Positions 46,590 through 55,819 of a stretch of DNA of 64,000 nt are shown here, one piece after another (position 1 is the first letter of the stretch; the number at the start of each line of letters is the position of its first letter). The stretch covers positions 1 through 64,000 of the forward strand of contig JADIYA010000019.1 of the NCBI GenBank assembly GCA_016705545.1. The letters are read 5' to 3'. The position numbers and the translations under genes are program-made. The notes under the pieces are model-generated. The model worked only from the letters and a program-made list of their open reading frames with translations, searched no databases and was not told the DNA's origin. Source of the DNA: Flavobacteriales bacterium (GTDB lineage: Bacteria > Bacteroidota > Bacteroidia > Flavobacteriales_F > PHOS-HE28).

Positions 46590-49196
46590 ATGCTCACATC
46601 ACAGCAGATCCGCCAGAAGTTCCTCGACCATTTCGCGCAGCGCGGTCACGCCATTGTGCCCAGCGCACCCATGGTCATCAAGGACGATCCCACGCTCATG
46701 TTCACCAACGCGGGCATGAACCAGTTCAAGGATCTCTTCCTCGGCAACCGGCCCGCACAGCACAAACGCATCGCCGACACGCAGAAATGCCTGCGCGTGT
46801 CCGGCAAGCACAACGACCTGGAGGAGGTGGGCATCGACACCTACCACCACACGATGTTCGAGATGCTCGGTAACTGGAGCTTCGGCGATTACTTCAAATC
46901 CGAAGCCATCCAGTGGGCGTGGGAACTGCTGGTGGATGAGTACAGAATCAACACCGCCGATCTCTACGTGACCTACTTCGGCGGCGATGAGAAGGATGGC
47001 CTTCCCGCCGATGACGAGACGCGCGAACTGTGGAAGCGATATCTGCCCGAGGAACGCATCCTGCCCTTCAGCCGCAAGGACAATTTCTGGGAGATGGGCG
47101 ATACCGGTCCCTGCGGGCCGTGTACCGAGATCCACGTGGATGTGCGCACCGCCGAGGAGAAGGTGCAGAAGCCTGGCCGTGATCTGGTGAACAACGACCA
47201 CCCGCAGGTGATCGAGATCTGGAACAACGTGTTCATGCAGTTCGAGCGCAAGGCCGACGGCTCGCTCGTATCCCTGCCCGCCCAGCACGTGGACACCGGC
47301 ATGGGCTTCGAGCGCCTGTGCATGGTGCTGCAAGGGAAACGCAGCAACTACGACACCGACGTGTTCCAGCCGCTGATCCAGGAGTTGGCGAATCGGTGCA
47401 GTAAAGAGTACGGTAAGGAGGCAAAGGCCGACATTGCCATGCGCGTGATCGCCGACCACTTGCGCGCCATCTCCTTCGCCATCGCCGATGGGCAGTTGCC
47501 CAGCAACACTGGCGCGGGTTATGTGATCCGCCGCATCCTGCGCCGTGCCGTTCGCTATGGCTACAGCTTCCTCGGCTTCAACGAGCCCTTCATGCACGAG
47601 CTTGTTCCGGTGCTGGTGGCGCAGATGGGCGAGCAGTTCCCTGAGCTGAAGAAGCAGCAGGCTATCGTCACGAACGTGATGCTGGAAGAAGAGAAAGCCT
47701 TCCTGCGCACGCTGGAGCAGGGCACGAAGCGCATGGATCAGGCGCTCTCTGAGTCAAAGGGCACACTGCCCGGCATCAAGGCCTTCGAGCTCTTCGATAC
47801 TTACGGCTTCCCCATCGACCTCACGCAATTGATTGCGCGTGAGCAAAGGCGTGAGGTGGACATGGCCGGCTTCGAGACCGAGCTGCAGAAGCAGAAGGAA
47901 CGCTCCCGCGCCGCCACGGCCGTTACCACTGGCGACTGGGTGGAACTCGCGAAAGGCGAAACGCAATTCATCGGCTACGACGAACTGAGTACCGAGGCGC
48001 GGATCCTGCGCTACCGCAAGGTGAGCGGCAAGGGCGGCGACCAATTCCAGCTCGTGCTCGACCGCTCGCCGTTCTACGCGGAAGGCGGTGGCCAGGTGGG
48101 CGACCAGGGCTGGTTCATCCAGGGCGCGGATCAGGTGGAAGTGGTCGATACCAAGCGCGAGAACCAGCTCATCGTTCACTTCACCAAGGAGCTGCCGAAG
48201 GATGTGACCAAGCCGCTCATCGCACAGGTGAACACCCAGCGCCGCGGCCTCACCGCGCGCAACCACACCGCCACGCACCTGCTGCACCACGCCCTGCGCA
48301 AGCACCTGGGCACGCACGTGGAGCAGAAGGGCTCATTGGTCGCACCCGATCGCCTGCGCTTCGACATCAGCCACTTCGCCAAGGTGACGCCCGAAGAGCT
48401 CGCCACCATCGAGCGCGAGGTGAACGCCATGATCACCGACGACATCGTGTTCGAGGACAGACGCAACGTGCCCATCGCCGAGGCGAAGGCCATGGGCGCC
48501 ATGGCGCTCTTTGGCGAGAAGTACGGCGACAACGTGCGCGTGGTGAAGTTCGGTCCCAGCGTGGAGCTGTGCGGTGGAACGCACGTGCCGCGCACGGGCA
48601 CCATCGGCCCGTTCCGCATCGTGAGCGAGAGCGCGCTGGCCGCTGGCATCCGCCGCATCGAGGCCATCACCAGCGTGGAGGCGGAGCGCATGATCAACGA
48701 GAAGCTCGCGAAGCTGGAGGCCATCGAGGACCTGCTGAAGCGCCCCGCCGATGTGGTGGCCGCCGTGCAGAAACTCGCCGAGCAGAATGCCAGCCTCACC
48801 AAGGAATTGGAGAAAGCTGCTCGCGAGAGGGTGAAGCGTTATGCCTCATCCATCCCGGCCAAGGCCATGGCCAACAGTAAGGGCGTGAAGGTGCTGGTGG
48901 AGCTACTGGAACTAGACGCACAAGGCTTGAAGGACCTCGGCTTCGCCTTGCGCGAACAGCATCCCGACCTCGCACTCGTGGCCGGTTCAGTGATCGATGG
49001 CAAACCCTTGCTCGCCGTCTCCCTGGGCAAGGAGGCGCTCGCTGCAATGGGCATCAAGGCTGTGGACATCATCAAGCAGATCAGCCCGGCCATCAAGGGC
49101 GGTGGTGGTGGCCAGCCCGACTTCGCGACTGCCGGCGGCAAGGAGCCCGGCGGCATGGCCGAGGCGCTGAAGAAAGCTGCGGAACTATTGGGATAG
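46590..49196 (+). CDS. alaS: Alanine--tRNA ligase
   Basis: 868 residues from ATG 46590 (MLTSQQIRQKFLDHFAQRGH). Domains in order: class II catalytic core (SAPMVIKDDPTLMFTNAGMNQFKD; DTGPCGPCTEIH), tRNA recognition, editing domain with zinc ligands in NHTATHLLHHALRKHLG and ELCGGTHVPRTGTIG, then the C-Ala/DHHA1 domain ending AIKGGGGGQPDFATAGGKEPGG. Complete, with no missing motif. It charges tRNA-Ala and clears Ser- and Gly-tRNA-Ala. Confidence 0.96.
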   Translation: MLTSQQIRQKFLDHFAQRGHAIVPSAPMVIKDDPTLMFTNAGMNQFKDLFLGNRPAQHKRIADTQKCLRVSGKHNDLEEVGIDTYHHTMFEMLGNWSFGDYFKSEAIQWAWELLVDEYRINTADLYVTYFGGDEKDGLPADDETRELWKRYLPEERILPFSRKDNFWEMGDTGPCGPCTEIHVDVRTAEEKVQKPGRDLVNNDHPQVIEIWNNVFMQFERKADGSLVSLPAQHVDTGMGFERLCMVLQGKRSNYDTDVFQPLIQELANRCSKEYGKEAKADIAMRVIADHLRAISFAIADGQLPSNTGAGYVIRRILRRAVRYGYSFLGFNEPFMHELVPVLVAQMGEQFPELKKQQAIVTNVMLEEEKAFLRTLEQGTKRMDQALSESKGTLPGIKAFELFDTYGFPIDLTQLIAREQRREVDMAGFETELQKQKERSRAATAVTTGDWVELAKGETQFIGYDELSTEARILRYRKVSGKGGDQFQLVLDRSPFYAEGGGQVGDQGWFIQGADQVEVVDTKRENQLIVHFTKELPKDVTKPLIAQVNTQRRGLTARNHTATHLLHHALRKHLGTHVEQKGSLVAPDRLRFDISHFAKVTPEELATIEREVNAMITDDIVFEDRRNVPIAEAKAMGAMALFGEKYGDNVRVVKFGPSVELCGGTHVPRTGTIGPFRIVSESALAAGIRRIEAITSVEAERMINEKLAKLEAIEDLLKRPADVVAAVQKLAEQNASLTKELEKAARERVKRYASSIPAKAMANSKGVKVLVELLELDAQGLKDLGFALREQHPDLALVAGSVIDGKPLLAVSLGKEALAAMGIKAVDIIKQISPAIKGGGGGQPDFATAGGKEPGGMAEALKKAAELLG

Positions 49197-49200
49197 GTGT

Positions 49201-49929
49201 TCAGCGCCTGATTGCCAGATCCAATCTCGCAATCATCCGCTCCGTGGCGATGCGCTGCTTTTCGCAGATGCCCAATGCGATCTCGCTTAGGCGACGACGT
49301 TGTTCAATGCTCTCGAAAAGGCGATACCGATCCTGGCCGCTCAGTTCAGCATCGTTCTCCAGCCGTCCCTCGGCGTCACGCGAGAAGCTCGGTGCGTTGC
49401 TGGCCGCATTAAGGCTGAACAGCTCATCAATCAGCCCGTTGTTCGTGTTGACCACCTGGGTGGTGTATTCCAGTTGCTGGTGATAGCGCATCAAATCGGT
49501 GCGCAGCTGTGGCTCGCCGATCAGATTCATGCCGCCGGTGGAAAGCAGCACCTTGAAGGTGGCATCGCTGGCCACGAAGGTCTTGCGCCAACCCAGCGAC
49601 CGACTGCCGTAGACCCTTCCTTCGAAGTCTTCCAGGCTCATGCCGCCGAAGAAGAAGGCCATCGCCGAATCCGCCCTCAGGATCATGCTGGTATCATGCA
49701 CCATCTGGGCGTGAATGACCTCTAGCTGCAAGTGCAGGTCCTCCCGGAGGTTCTCCAAATGGACCTTTTCCGAGACCCTGTCCCGTTGGTCCGCTTTCCA
49801 TGCATTCAGCTGTAATGCGATGAGGATGCCGATTACCACCAGGATGATCTCGCCCGCTGCATAGAGCAGGTACCGCTTCAGGCGACCCTCAACCAGCAGT
49901 GGTTGCCGTACTCTATTGAAAAGCTTCAT
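49201..49929 (-). CDS. DUF6090-like membrane protein
   Basis: 242 residues from ATG 49929; a TACTTTCG box (49938-49945) ends eight bases upstream, ruling out the frame to 50031. The N-terminus FNRVRQPLLVEGRLKRYLLYAAGEIILVVIGILIALQLNAW is the hallmark of a Bacteroidota family of unknown function with one membrane helix. The rest is predicted helical and periplasmic, with coiled-coil character. It converges with alaS, with four bases between the stop codons. Confidence 0.75.
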   Translation of the reverse strand: MKLFNRVRQPLLVEGRLKRYLLYAAGEIILVVIGILIALQLNAWKADQRDRVSEKVHLENLREDLHLQLEVIHAQMVHDTSMILRADSAMAFFFGGMSLEDFEGRVYGSRSLGWRKTFVASDATFKVLLSTGGMNLIGEPQLRTDLMRYHQQLEYTTQVVNTNNGLIDELFSLNAASNAPSFSRDAEGRLENDAELSGQDRYRLFESIEQRRRLSEIALGICEKQRIATERMIARLDLAIRR

Positions 49930-50093
49930 GCGCTGGCCGAAAGTAGGCTGACCGTCAGTACGGGCGCTGAAGAAGGCGGCAGAACTTCTTGCGTCAGGCG
50001 CTTGGCGGTCTCTATTGGCGAAGAGAAGCACAGTATCCGTGAATTACTTCCGCCTGTTCAGGAACAGGATAGCCGCTCGGAACCTGAATCCAG

Positions 50094-50101
50094 CATCTTC
50101 G
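50094..50101 (+). promoter_or_regulatory. Possible -7 box (CATCTTCG) of the secreted esterase gene
   Basis: CATCTTCG ends four bases before ATG 50106. The same variant precedes yqeY (8677-8684, minus strand) at the same distance. 49946-50093 holds nothing recognisable. Confidence 0.4.
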
Positions 50102-50105
50102 CACC

Positions 50106-51215
50106 ATGCGTCAGGCCATTACGCTTCTTTTCATCCTCGCCGTGTCGACCGTTCTGCGCTCCCAGTCGGTCGTCGACAGCATCCTCCATGATGGCATCTA
50201 CCGCACGTATCGGCTTTTCGTGCCTCCCGGATTCGTTCCTACTGAGAACCCCGCGATTGTCTTCAATCTGCACGGTCTAGGCAGCAATGCGGAACAGCAG
50301 GAGGCCTATTCATTGATGAACGATGTGGCCATGCTCGAGCGCTTCCTCGTTTGCTACGCGGATGGCGAGAACAATTCCTGGAATCTGGGACTTGGGCAAG
50401 TGGATGACATTGGCTTGATCGGCGCGCTCATTGACCGTTTCACCCTCACCCATAACGTCGATCCGCAGCGCGTGTACGCCTGCGGCATGTCGCAAGGAGG
50501 CTACTTCTCTTTCGTGCTCAGCTGCCAATTGGCGGATCGCATCGCAGCGATCGCAACCGTTTCAGCCAGCATGGCGCAAGGGCTCCCCGCGTTCTGCAAC
50601 CCGCCGCGTCCGGTTCCTGTGTTCATGATCAACGGCACCGCCGATGCCATTGTGCCCTACACCGGAGGCGTGCAGAATATCGCCGTGAACGACGCGATCG
50701 CGCATTGGGTGGCGCATAATGGTTGCGCGACCCCGGCCGTGATCTCACCCATTCCCGACGCCGCGCCCACCGACGGGTGCACCGCTTCACGCGCCGATTT
50801 CGGCGGTTGCACCCAAGGCACAGAGGTGGACCTGATCGCCGTTACAGGCGGAGGGCACACCTGGCCCGGCGCCACCATCCCCATCGGCGTGACCTGCCAG
50901 GATTTCGATGCCAGCACCGAGATCTGGCTCTTCTTCGAGCGCTTCACCCTGAATGGAGCCGTTACCATGGGGGAAGCGCCCCTATCGTTCTCAAGCGTCC
51001 ATCCCGTTCCGGCCGATCAAACACTGACCGTACGCTTACGCGATGCTGAACGGTCGTACTTGAGCATGACCGATGCTGTGGGTCGCATCAACCTGGGATC
51101 AATGGTCGTCGATGGCGCCCAGTTGGATGTGAGCGGGCTTCCAGCTGGCCGTTACACGGCGACCATCAGCAGCGCCCTGGGTGATGAGCGGCACTCCGTC
51201 GTCATCGTCCGCTGA
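50106..51215 (+). CDS. Secreted PHB-depolymerase/feruloyl-esterase-like hydrolase with T9SS domain
   Basis: 369 residues. The signal peptide is RQAITLLFILAVSTVLRSQ. The alpha/beta-hydrolase domain resembles the LpqC / polyhydroxybutyrate depolymerase family: oxyanion region FNLHGLGSNAEQQE, nucleophile Ser in YACGMSQGGYFSF, acid Asp in INGTADAIVPYTGG and His in VTGGGHTWPGA. The last 75 or so residues are a T9SS sorting domain (SSVHPVPADQTLTV; LDVSGLPAGRYTATI). It is probably an exported esterase acting on a polyester or a plant-type ester; the substrate is undetermined. The stop TGA shares a TGATCA hexamer with the stop of the convergent gene. Confidence 0.85.
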   Translation: MRQAITLLFILAVSTVLRSQSVVDSILHDGIYRTYRLFVPPGFVPTENPAIVFNLHGLGSNAEQQEAYSLMNDVAMLERFLVCYADGENNSWNLGLGQVDDIGLIGALIDRFTLTHNVDPQRVYACGMSQGGYFSFVLSCQLADRIAAIATVSASMAQGLPAFCNPPRPVPVFMINGTADAIVPYTGGVQNIAVNDAIAHWVAHNGCATPAVISPIPDAAPTDGCTASRADFGGCTQGTEVDLIAVTGGGHTWPGATIPIGVTCQDFDASTEIWLFFERFTLNGAVTMGEAPLSFSSVHPVPADQTLTVRLRDAERSYLSMTDAVGRINLGSMVVDGAQLDVSGLPAGRYTATISSALGDERHSVVIVR

Positions 51216-51902
51216 TCACAGCTTCCGCAGCGCCTCGCGTTCGCTCAACGGCGATAGCTTCCTTGACTTCACATAGCGCCTCACCGCTTGCGGATCCGTG
51301 GCGCCCAATTCGCGCAGCGCCCAGCCGATGGCCTTGCGGATGAAGAATTCATTCCGCGCGGAGTAGCGGTCGATGTTCGCGAATAGCAGCGAACGATCAG
51401 TGTCCTCTTTCCAGCGGTTCTGGAAGAGGATGGCTGCGCGGTTCAACCAGAGGTCATCACTCGTGATCCAGCGCTCATTCCATGCCGCGATTTCTTTGGG
51501 GTTGCGCTTGAGTATCACGCCCGCTGCATGGATCGCGAGCGCATCCACCGTGTCCCACCAGCTCTTGGTGGTGATCAGCTCCTCCAACAGCGGCAGGTGC
51601 TCCGGCCCGAGCTTCTTCGCTTGCTTCATGAGCAGGTCCACGGCGGTGTGGTGCAGTTCACGCTCCGGACAAGCGAAGGCATCGCGGACGATTGCCGGCA
51701 ATTCATCCCATGGCGGCGCGCCGTGAGCATCGATGTGCTCCTTCAGCAGTTCGCGCCGTGGCACCGCTCTTATCCCGAAGAAGGGTGCGATGCCCTTCAT
51801 GTACGCCTCCATGGCGGCCGCATCCTCGCGGTTGCCGTGGCGCTTGAAGGTTGCTCGGAGTGGAGTGAGCCAGGGGTGCATGCGGCGAAGCTGGTTGCTC
51901 AC
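51216..51902 (-). CDS. DNA alkylation repair protein (AlkD-like)
   Basis: 228 residues from GTG 51902, which overlaps the murF-alr stop as GTGA; ATG 51881 is an alternative. The HEAT-like helical repeats of the AlkD family are seen: FFGIRAVPRRELLKE, REELHHTAVDLL-type helix, SWWDTVDALAIHAAG, DLWLNRAAILFQNRW and FFIRKAIGWALRELG. The Trp/Asp residues of the DNA-binding cleft (WWDTVD, WLNRAAI) are conserved. AlkD removes alkylated purines without flipping the base. It is last in a tdk/murF-alr/alkD run. Confidence 0.88.
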   Translation of the reverse strand: MSNQLRRMHPWLTPLRATFKRHGNREDAAAMEAYMKGIAPFFGIRAVPRRELLKEHIDAHGAPPWDELPAIVRDAFACPERELHHTAVDLLMKQAKKLGPEHLPLLEELITTKSWWDTVDALAIHAAGVILKRNPKEIAAWNERWITSDDLWLNRAAILFQNRWKEDTDRSLLFANIDRYSARNEFFIRKAIGWALRELGATDPQAVRRYVKSRKLSPLSEREALRKL

Positions 51903-54364
51903 CCCCGCACATGCACGCGCTTCACCCTGGGCGGGATGCTCGTAAGCACCTCGTAGGGAATGGTGCCAAGGTCGCGCGCCAGATCGGTGATGGGATGCGA
52001 GGCATCGAAGAGCACGGCCTCATCACCGACGGCGCACGCGATGCCGGTAACGTCGATCATGCACATGTCCATGCATACGCTGCCGATGATGGGCGCCGCA
52101 TGGCCATGCACCCAGAAGCGGCCCCCGCCGTTGCTGAGCCGCCGCGAGAGCCCATCGGCATAACCCATGGGCACGGTGGCGATCAGGCGCTCGCCTTGCG
52201 CCAAGCCCCGGCGCCCGTAGCCGATGGTGGTGCCATTGGTGGCGCGCTTCAGCTGAGCGATCACCGTGCGCAGGCTCACCGCATGCTGCAATTGCGCGGT
52301 CTCCCGGGCATCAACACCGATCCCGAAGAGGCCGATGCCCAGCCGGACCAGGTCGAAGTGCGCCTCCTTCCAACGCGCGGCACCGGCTGAATTGGAGATG
52401 TGTCGCAAGGGCCGGTAGCCGAGCGCGGCCTCGATCGCATCGGCCATGCGCGAGAATGCAGCGATCTGCGCGCGCGTGAACGCGTCGTGCACGGGGTCCT
52501 CGCTTGCAGCGAGGTGCGAGAGGACCGAAGCCACGCGCAGGCCCTTCGTTTCGCGCAGGAGTCCGATCACCTTTGGCAATTCATCCTCCGTGAAGCCTAA
52601 TCGCCGCATGCCTGTATCGAGCTTCACATGAACAGGCGGTGCGTCTCGATGCACCGCGGCGTAACGCAGCGCCTCTTGCAACGAGCGTTCATCGTACGCC
52701 TCCGGCTCCAATCGGAAGCGATGCAAGAGATCCATGCTCACCGGCTCCGGGTTCATTACCAGAATGGGTGTGGCAATGCCCTGCTGCCGCAGCGCAATGC
52801 CTTCGTCAGCGTAGGCCACGCCCAGATAGCGGACCTGCTCATGCGCGAAGAGCCGAGCCAATTCCAGCGCCCCGGCTCCGTATCCGAAGGCCTTCACCAT
52901 GGCCATCACGCCGGTGGCGGGCCCGAGCAAGGCACGGTAGTGGTTCAGGTTGTGGCGGATGGCCTCGAGGTCCACTTCCATCACGGTGCCGTGCACTTGG
53001 CGCTGCCAACGATCAGCGACACGCTCCAACCCGAAGGCCCTTGCGCCCTTCACCAGCACAGCGTGATCCGCGAGGCTGACCGGATCCACCCGATTGATCA
53101 GCTCCTGCGCATCGCTGAAATGCTCCACACGTGGCGCGAAGGGCAGCGCATGCGAGCGCAGCTCCGGCCCGATGGTGAAAACTGCTTGCACCATTGTCCG
53201 CTTCAACAGTTCTTCAACCCGGCGGTAGCGCTGCTCCGGCTCTTCGCCACCCGTCAGGTCGGAGAGCACCACGGCCTTGGGCCGGCCCGCTGCGAGCGCA
53301 TCGAGATGATCGAGCGCGATGGCGAGCGATGCCGTGTCGTTGCTGTAGGCATCATTCAGTAACGTGATGCCATGGATCCCTTCCACTGCTTCGAGGCGCA
53401 TGCTCACCGGCGGCAGCTGCGGCGTGCGTTCCGCGATCCACTGCGGCGTGCGGCCCAGATGCAGCATCAGCGCCACGCAATGGATCGCATTCTCGGCCGA
53501 TGCGCGATCGGAGAATGGGATCTCGAAGTCGAAGTCGACGGCATCGTTGATCACGTGGATGCGCTGCCCGATGGCCGATGGCTCCTCGCGCACCACATGC
53601 AACCAACCGCTCCGCTCGCGGCTCCAGCCCAGCATCGTCGCGCGCTGATCGATGCCCTGCGCACGCAGCGCTTCGGCCACTTCAGCATGATCGGCGCAGA
53701 ACACCACGGCCTGCGCATCGCGGAAGAGCATCGCCTTCTCCTTCGCCTTGGCGCGGTCGTGTGCGAACCCTTCGGCATGCGCGGGACCGATGTTGGTGAA
53801 CACGCCGATCGTCGGTTCAATCACCGATCGCAAGCGCTCCATCTCACCGGGCTGGCTGATGCCCGCCTCGAAGATGCCCATTGTATGCCTGTCGTGCATC
53901 GCCCAAGCGCTGAGCGGCACGCCCACCTGTGAGTTCCAGCTGCCGGGGCTGCGCGCCACATGCTCGCTGTCGCGCATCAGGTGGAAGAGCCATTCCTTCA
54001 CCACGGTCTTGCCATTGCTGCCGGTGATGCCGATCACCGGTGCGCGGAAATGCCTGCGATGCCAGGCAGCGATGCGCTGCAAGGCATCCAGCGTGTCGTG
54101 CACGAGAAGGATGTTGCATTCCGGGAAAGCCCTGACAGCGGTAGCGTCACTCACCACGAACGAGCGCATGCCGCGCGCACGCAGGTCGGCGAGGTAGCGG
54201 TGGCCATCGTGCCTTTCGCCCTTGATCGCGATGAAGAGCGTATCGTGCGCGGTGAAGGGCTTGCGCGAATCGATGCTGAGGTGCGCGATCAGCGGATCGT
54301 CGTGCCGGACGATCCATTCGCCGCCGATGGCCTCGGCCAATGCGCTGAGCCGATGGCCATTCAT
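51899..54364 (-). CDS. Bifunctional UDP-MurNAc-tripeptide:D-Ala-D-Ala ligase / alanine racemase (MurF-Alr fusion)
   Basis: 821 residues. Residues 1 to about 450 are MurF: the N-terminal domain (LSIDSRKPFTAHDTLFIAIKG), the P-loop VIGITGSNGKTVVKEWLFHLM and NIGPAHAEGF. Residues about 455-821 are alanine racemase: VEVDLEAIRHNLNHYRALL-type entry, the PLP lysine in AMVKAFGYGAG, ISNSAGAA, and the second-base Tyr in TTIGYGRRG. The fusion couples D-Ala supply to its use in the pentapeptide and is known in Bacteroidota. It supplies the MurF missing from the dcw cluster. Four-base overlaps link it to tdk and to the AlkD-like gene. Confidence 0.94.
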   Translation of the reverse strand: MNGHRLSALAEAIGGEWIVRHDDPLIAHLSIDSRKPFTAHDTLFIAIKGERHDGHRYLADLRARGMRSFVVSDATAVRAFPECNILLVHDTLDALQRIAAWHRRHFRAPVIGITGSNGKTVVKEWLFHLMRDSEHVARSPGSWNSQVGVPLSAWAMHDRHTMGIFEAGISQPGEMERLRSVIEPTIGVFTNIGPAHAEGFAHDRAKAKEKAMLFRDAQAVVFCADHAEVAEALRAQGIDQRATMLGWSRERSGWLHVVREEPSAIGQRIHVINDAVDFDFEIPFSDRASAENAIHCVALMLHLGRTPQWIAERTPQLPPVSMRLEAVEGIHGITLLNDAYSNDTASLAIALDHLDALAAGRPKAVVLSDLTGGEEPEQRYRRVEELLKRTMVQAVFTIGPELRSHALPFAPRVEHFSDAQELINRVDPVSLADHAVLVKGARAFGLERVADRWQRQVHGTVMEVDLEAIRHNLNHYRALLGPATGVMAMVKAFGYGAGALELARLFAHEQVRYLGVAYADEGIALRQQGIATPILVMNPEPVSMDLLHRFRLEPEAYDERSLQEALRYAAVHRDAPPVHVKLDTGMRRLGFTEDELPKVIGLLRETKGLRVASVLSHLAASEDPVHDAFTRAQIAAFSRMADAIEAALGYRPLRHISNSAGAARWKEAHFDLVRLGIGLFGIGVDARETAQLQHAVSLRTVIAQLKRATNGTTIGYGRRGLAQGERLIATVPMGYADGLSRRLSNGGGRFWVHGHAAPIIGSVCMDMCMIDVTGIACAVGDEAVLFDASHPITDLARDLGTIPYEVLTSIPPRVKRVHVRG

Positions 54365-54957
54365 TGCACGGTGGCTTGCACCGGTGAACGCGCTGCATCG
54401 AAGCAGGACCGGCAGAGCGGCTGGTAGCTATCCTTCTCGCCGAGCTGCACGAGTTCGTCGCCGGCCACGATGCGGTGGCTGAACGTGGCCAGCGCACCGC
54501 AGCGCACGCAGATGGCATGCACCTTCGTCACGTATTCGGCCACGCTCATCAGTTGCGGCATAGGACCGAAAGGGCGGCCGAGGAAGTCCATGTCGAGCCC
54601 GGCGGCGACCACGCGTATGCCCTGCGTGGCGAGCTCAGCGCACACCGCTGGCAGGCCCTCATCGAAGAACTGCGCCTCGTCGATGCCAACCACCTCAATG
54701 TCGCTGGCGAGCAGGAGCAGGTTGCTGCTATTGGGCACCGGAGTGCTGCGGATGCTGGTGCTGTCGTGACTCACCACTTCAGCCTCGGCATAGCGCGTAT
54801 CCACGCTGGGCTTGAAGATCTCCACGCGCTGCTTGGCGAACTCGGCGCGGCGCAGGCGGCGGATCAGCTCCTCGGTCTTGCCGCTGAACATGCTGCCGCA
54901 GATCACCTCGATCCAGCCCTTGCGGGGGCTGCGGCTGCCGGTGTGCTCCAGGAACAT
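54361..54957 (-). CDS. tdk: Thymidine kinase (type II)
   Basis: 198 residues. Walker A ICGSMFSGKTEELIRRL, Walker B VVGIDEAQFFDEGL, and the zinc-binding Cys pairs CVRCGA and CRSC are visible; length and motifs fit the TK1-like bacterial enzyme that phosphorylates thymidine in salvage. The start MFLEHTGSRSPRKGWIEV is the usual one in Bacteroidota. The ATG directly follows the stop of a 14-codon leader frame that begins just after a TATTTTCG box. Confidence 0.94.
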   Translation of the reverse strand: MFLEHTGSRSPRKGWIEVICGSMFSGKTEELIRRLRRAEFAKQRVEIFKPSVDTRYAEAEVVSHDSTSIRSTPVPNSSNLLLLASDIEVVGIDEAQFFDEGLPAVCAELATQGIRVVAAGLDMDFLGRPFGPMPQLMSVAEYVTKVHAICVRCGALATFSHRIVAGDELVQLGEKDSYQPLCRSCFDAARSPVQATVQ

Positions 54958-55002
54958 TCAGAAGAGGCTGTGGAAACGCGCGGCAGGACGCCTGTTGCGC
55001 AT
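54958..55002 (-). CDS. Putative 14-residue leader peptide upstream of tdk
   Basis: ATG 55002 lies four bases after the TATTTTCG box and opens the frame MRNRRPAARFHSLF, whose TGA abuts the tdk ATG (TGAATG). In a genome where boxes normally sit right before starts, this is the first start codon on the tdk mRNA, so ribosomes may reach tdk by coupling from it. The peptide has five Arg and no similarity I can name. It may be chance. Confidence 0.35.
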   Translation of the reverse strand: MRNRRPAARFHSLF

Positions 55003-55006
55003 GCGG

Positions 55007-55014
55007 CGAAAATA
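55007..55014 (-). promoter_or_regulatory. -7 box (TATTTTCG) of the tdk operon
   Basis: Minus-strand TATTTTCG, 49 bases before the tdk ATG and four bases before the leader-frame ATG. It would drive tdk, murF-alr and the AlkD-like gene, which overlap one another. Confidence 0.5.
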
Positions 55015-55054
55015 GGGATCTTCGTCCGGGGCCTTCCGCAACGCCCCTTGAGCC

Positions 55055-55819
55055 ATGAGCAACACGAAGGCATTCCGTACCATGAGCGACCTGATTGATG
55101 GACTGCAGCGCGCCGAAGCCGGCATGCGCGGCGGCTCGCTCTCCTTAGAGGCGCTCGACAACGCCTCCGCTGATGCGCGCGAACTGTACGAACGCCTGAT
55201 CGTGCTCCGTCACAAGGCGCGCGAGCACGCCCTTGGCAAGCCAGCGCTGGAAGCGAAGCCCGACGCAGCCGGGAAGAAGCAATCTGCCCTACCGCTCGAG
55301 GCTGACAGAAATCCCGAACCGATCATCTTGGAAGCGAAGCCGGCCGCTCCGGTGAGCACTGCACCTAAGCCAGAAGCGCCCACCGCACCGGCAACGCCTG
55401 CGCCCATTCGCCTCAACATACGACCCTCTGAACAACGGCAGGAAGAAGAGGCCGAAGCCGAGCCATCGGTGATGAAGACCGCGGCCGAGTACTTGAAGGA
55501 AGCCCAAGCCGCCAAGGGCGCCACCGCTCAGACTTCCGCGACCAAATCGGCCGAATCAGTGGCCGAGAAACTGGAGCGCGCCAAGATCACCGACCTGTCG
55601 AAGGCCATCACCCTGAGCGATAAATTCTGGTTCATCAAGGAACTCTTCGGCGGAGACGCCAAAGCCTACGAGGTGGGCGTTTCGCTGCTGAACAGCGCGA
55701 AGGACCAAGCCGAAGCGAAGAGCTTCCTCAACGATGAGCTGCTCACCAAGCTCAAGAACCCGCCCGATGCAGAAGCCTTGGAGGCCTTCACCGAGCTGAT
55801 CGAGCGCCGCTTCGCATGA
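55055..55819 (+). CDS. Conserved hypothetical protein of Bacteroidota type
   Basis: 254 residues, with a low-complexity Ala/Pro/Glu-rich middle (about 65-165) between an N-terminal helical part (DLIDGLQRAEAGMRGGSLSLEALDNASADARELYERLIVL) and a C-terminal part (ITDLSKAITLSDKFWFIKELFGGDAKAYEVGVSLLN). The C-terminal block resembles a conserved domain I have seen in Bacteroidota proteins of unknown function. It has no signal peptide and so is probably cytoplasmic. It overlaps the M28 peptidase start by four bases. Confidence 0.7.
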   Translation: MSNTKAFRTMSDLIDGLQRAEAGMRGGSLSLEALDNASADARELYERLIVLRHKAREHALGKPALEAKPDAAGKKQSALPLEADRNPEPIILEAKPAAPVSTAPKPEAPTAPATPAPIRLNIRPSEQRQEEEAEAEPSVMKTAAEYLKEAQAAKGATAQTSATKSAESVAEKLERAKITDLSKAITLSDKFWFIKELFGGDAKAYEVGVSLLNSAKDQAEAKSFLNDELLTKLKNPPDAEALEAFTELIERRFA

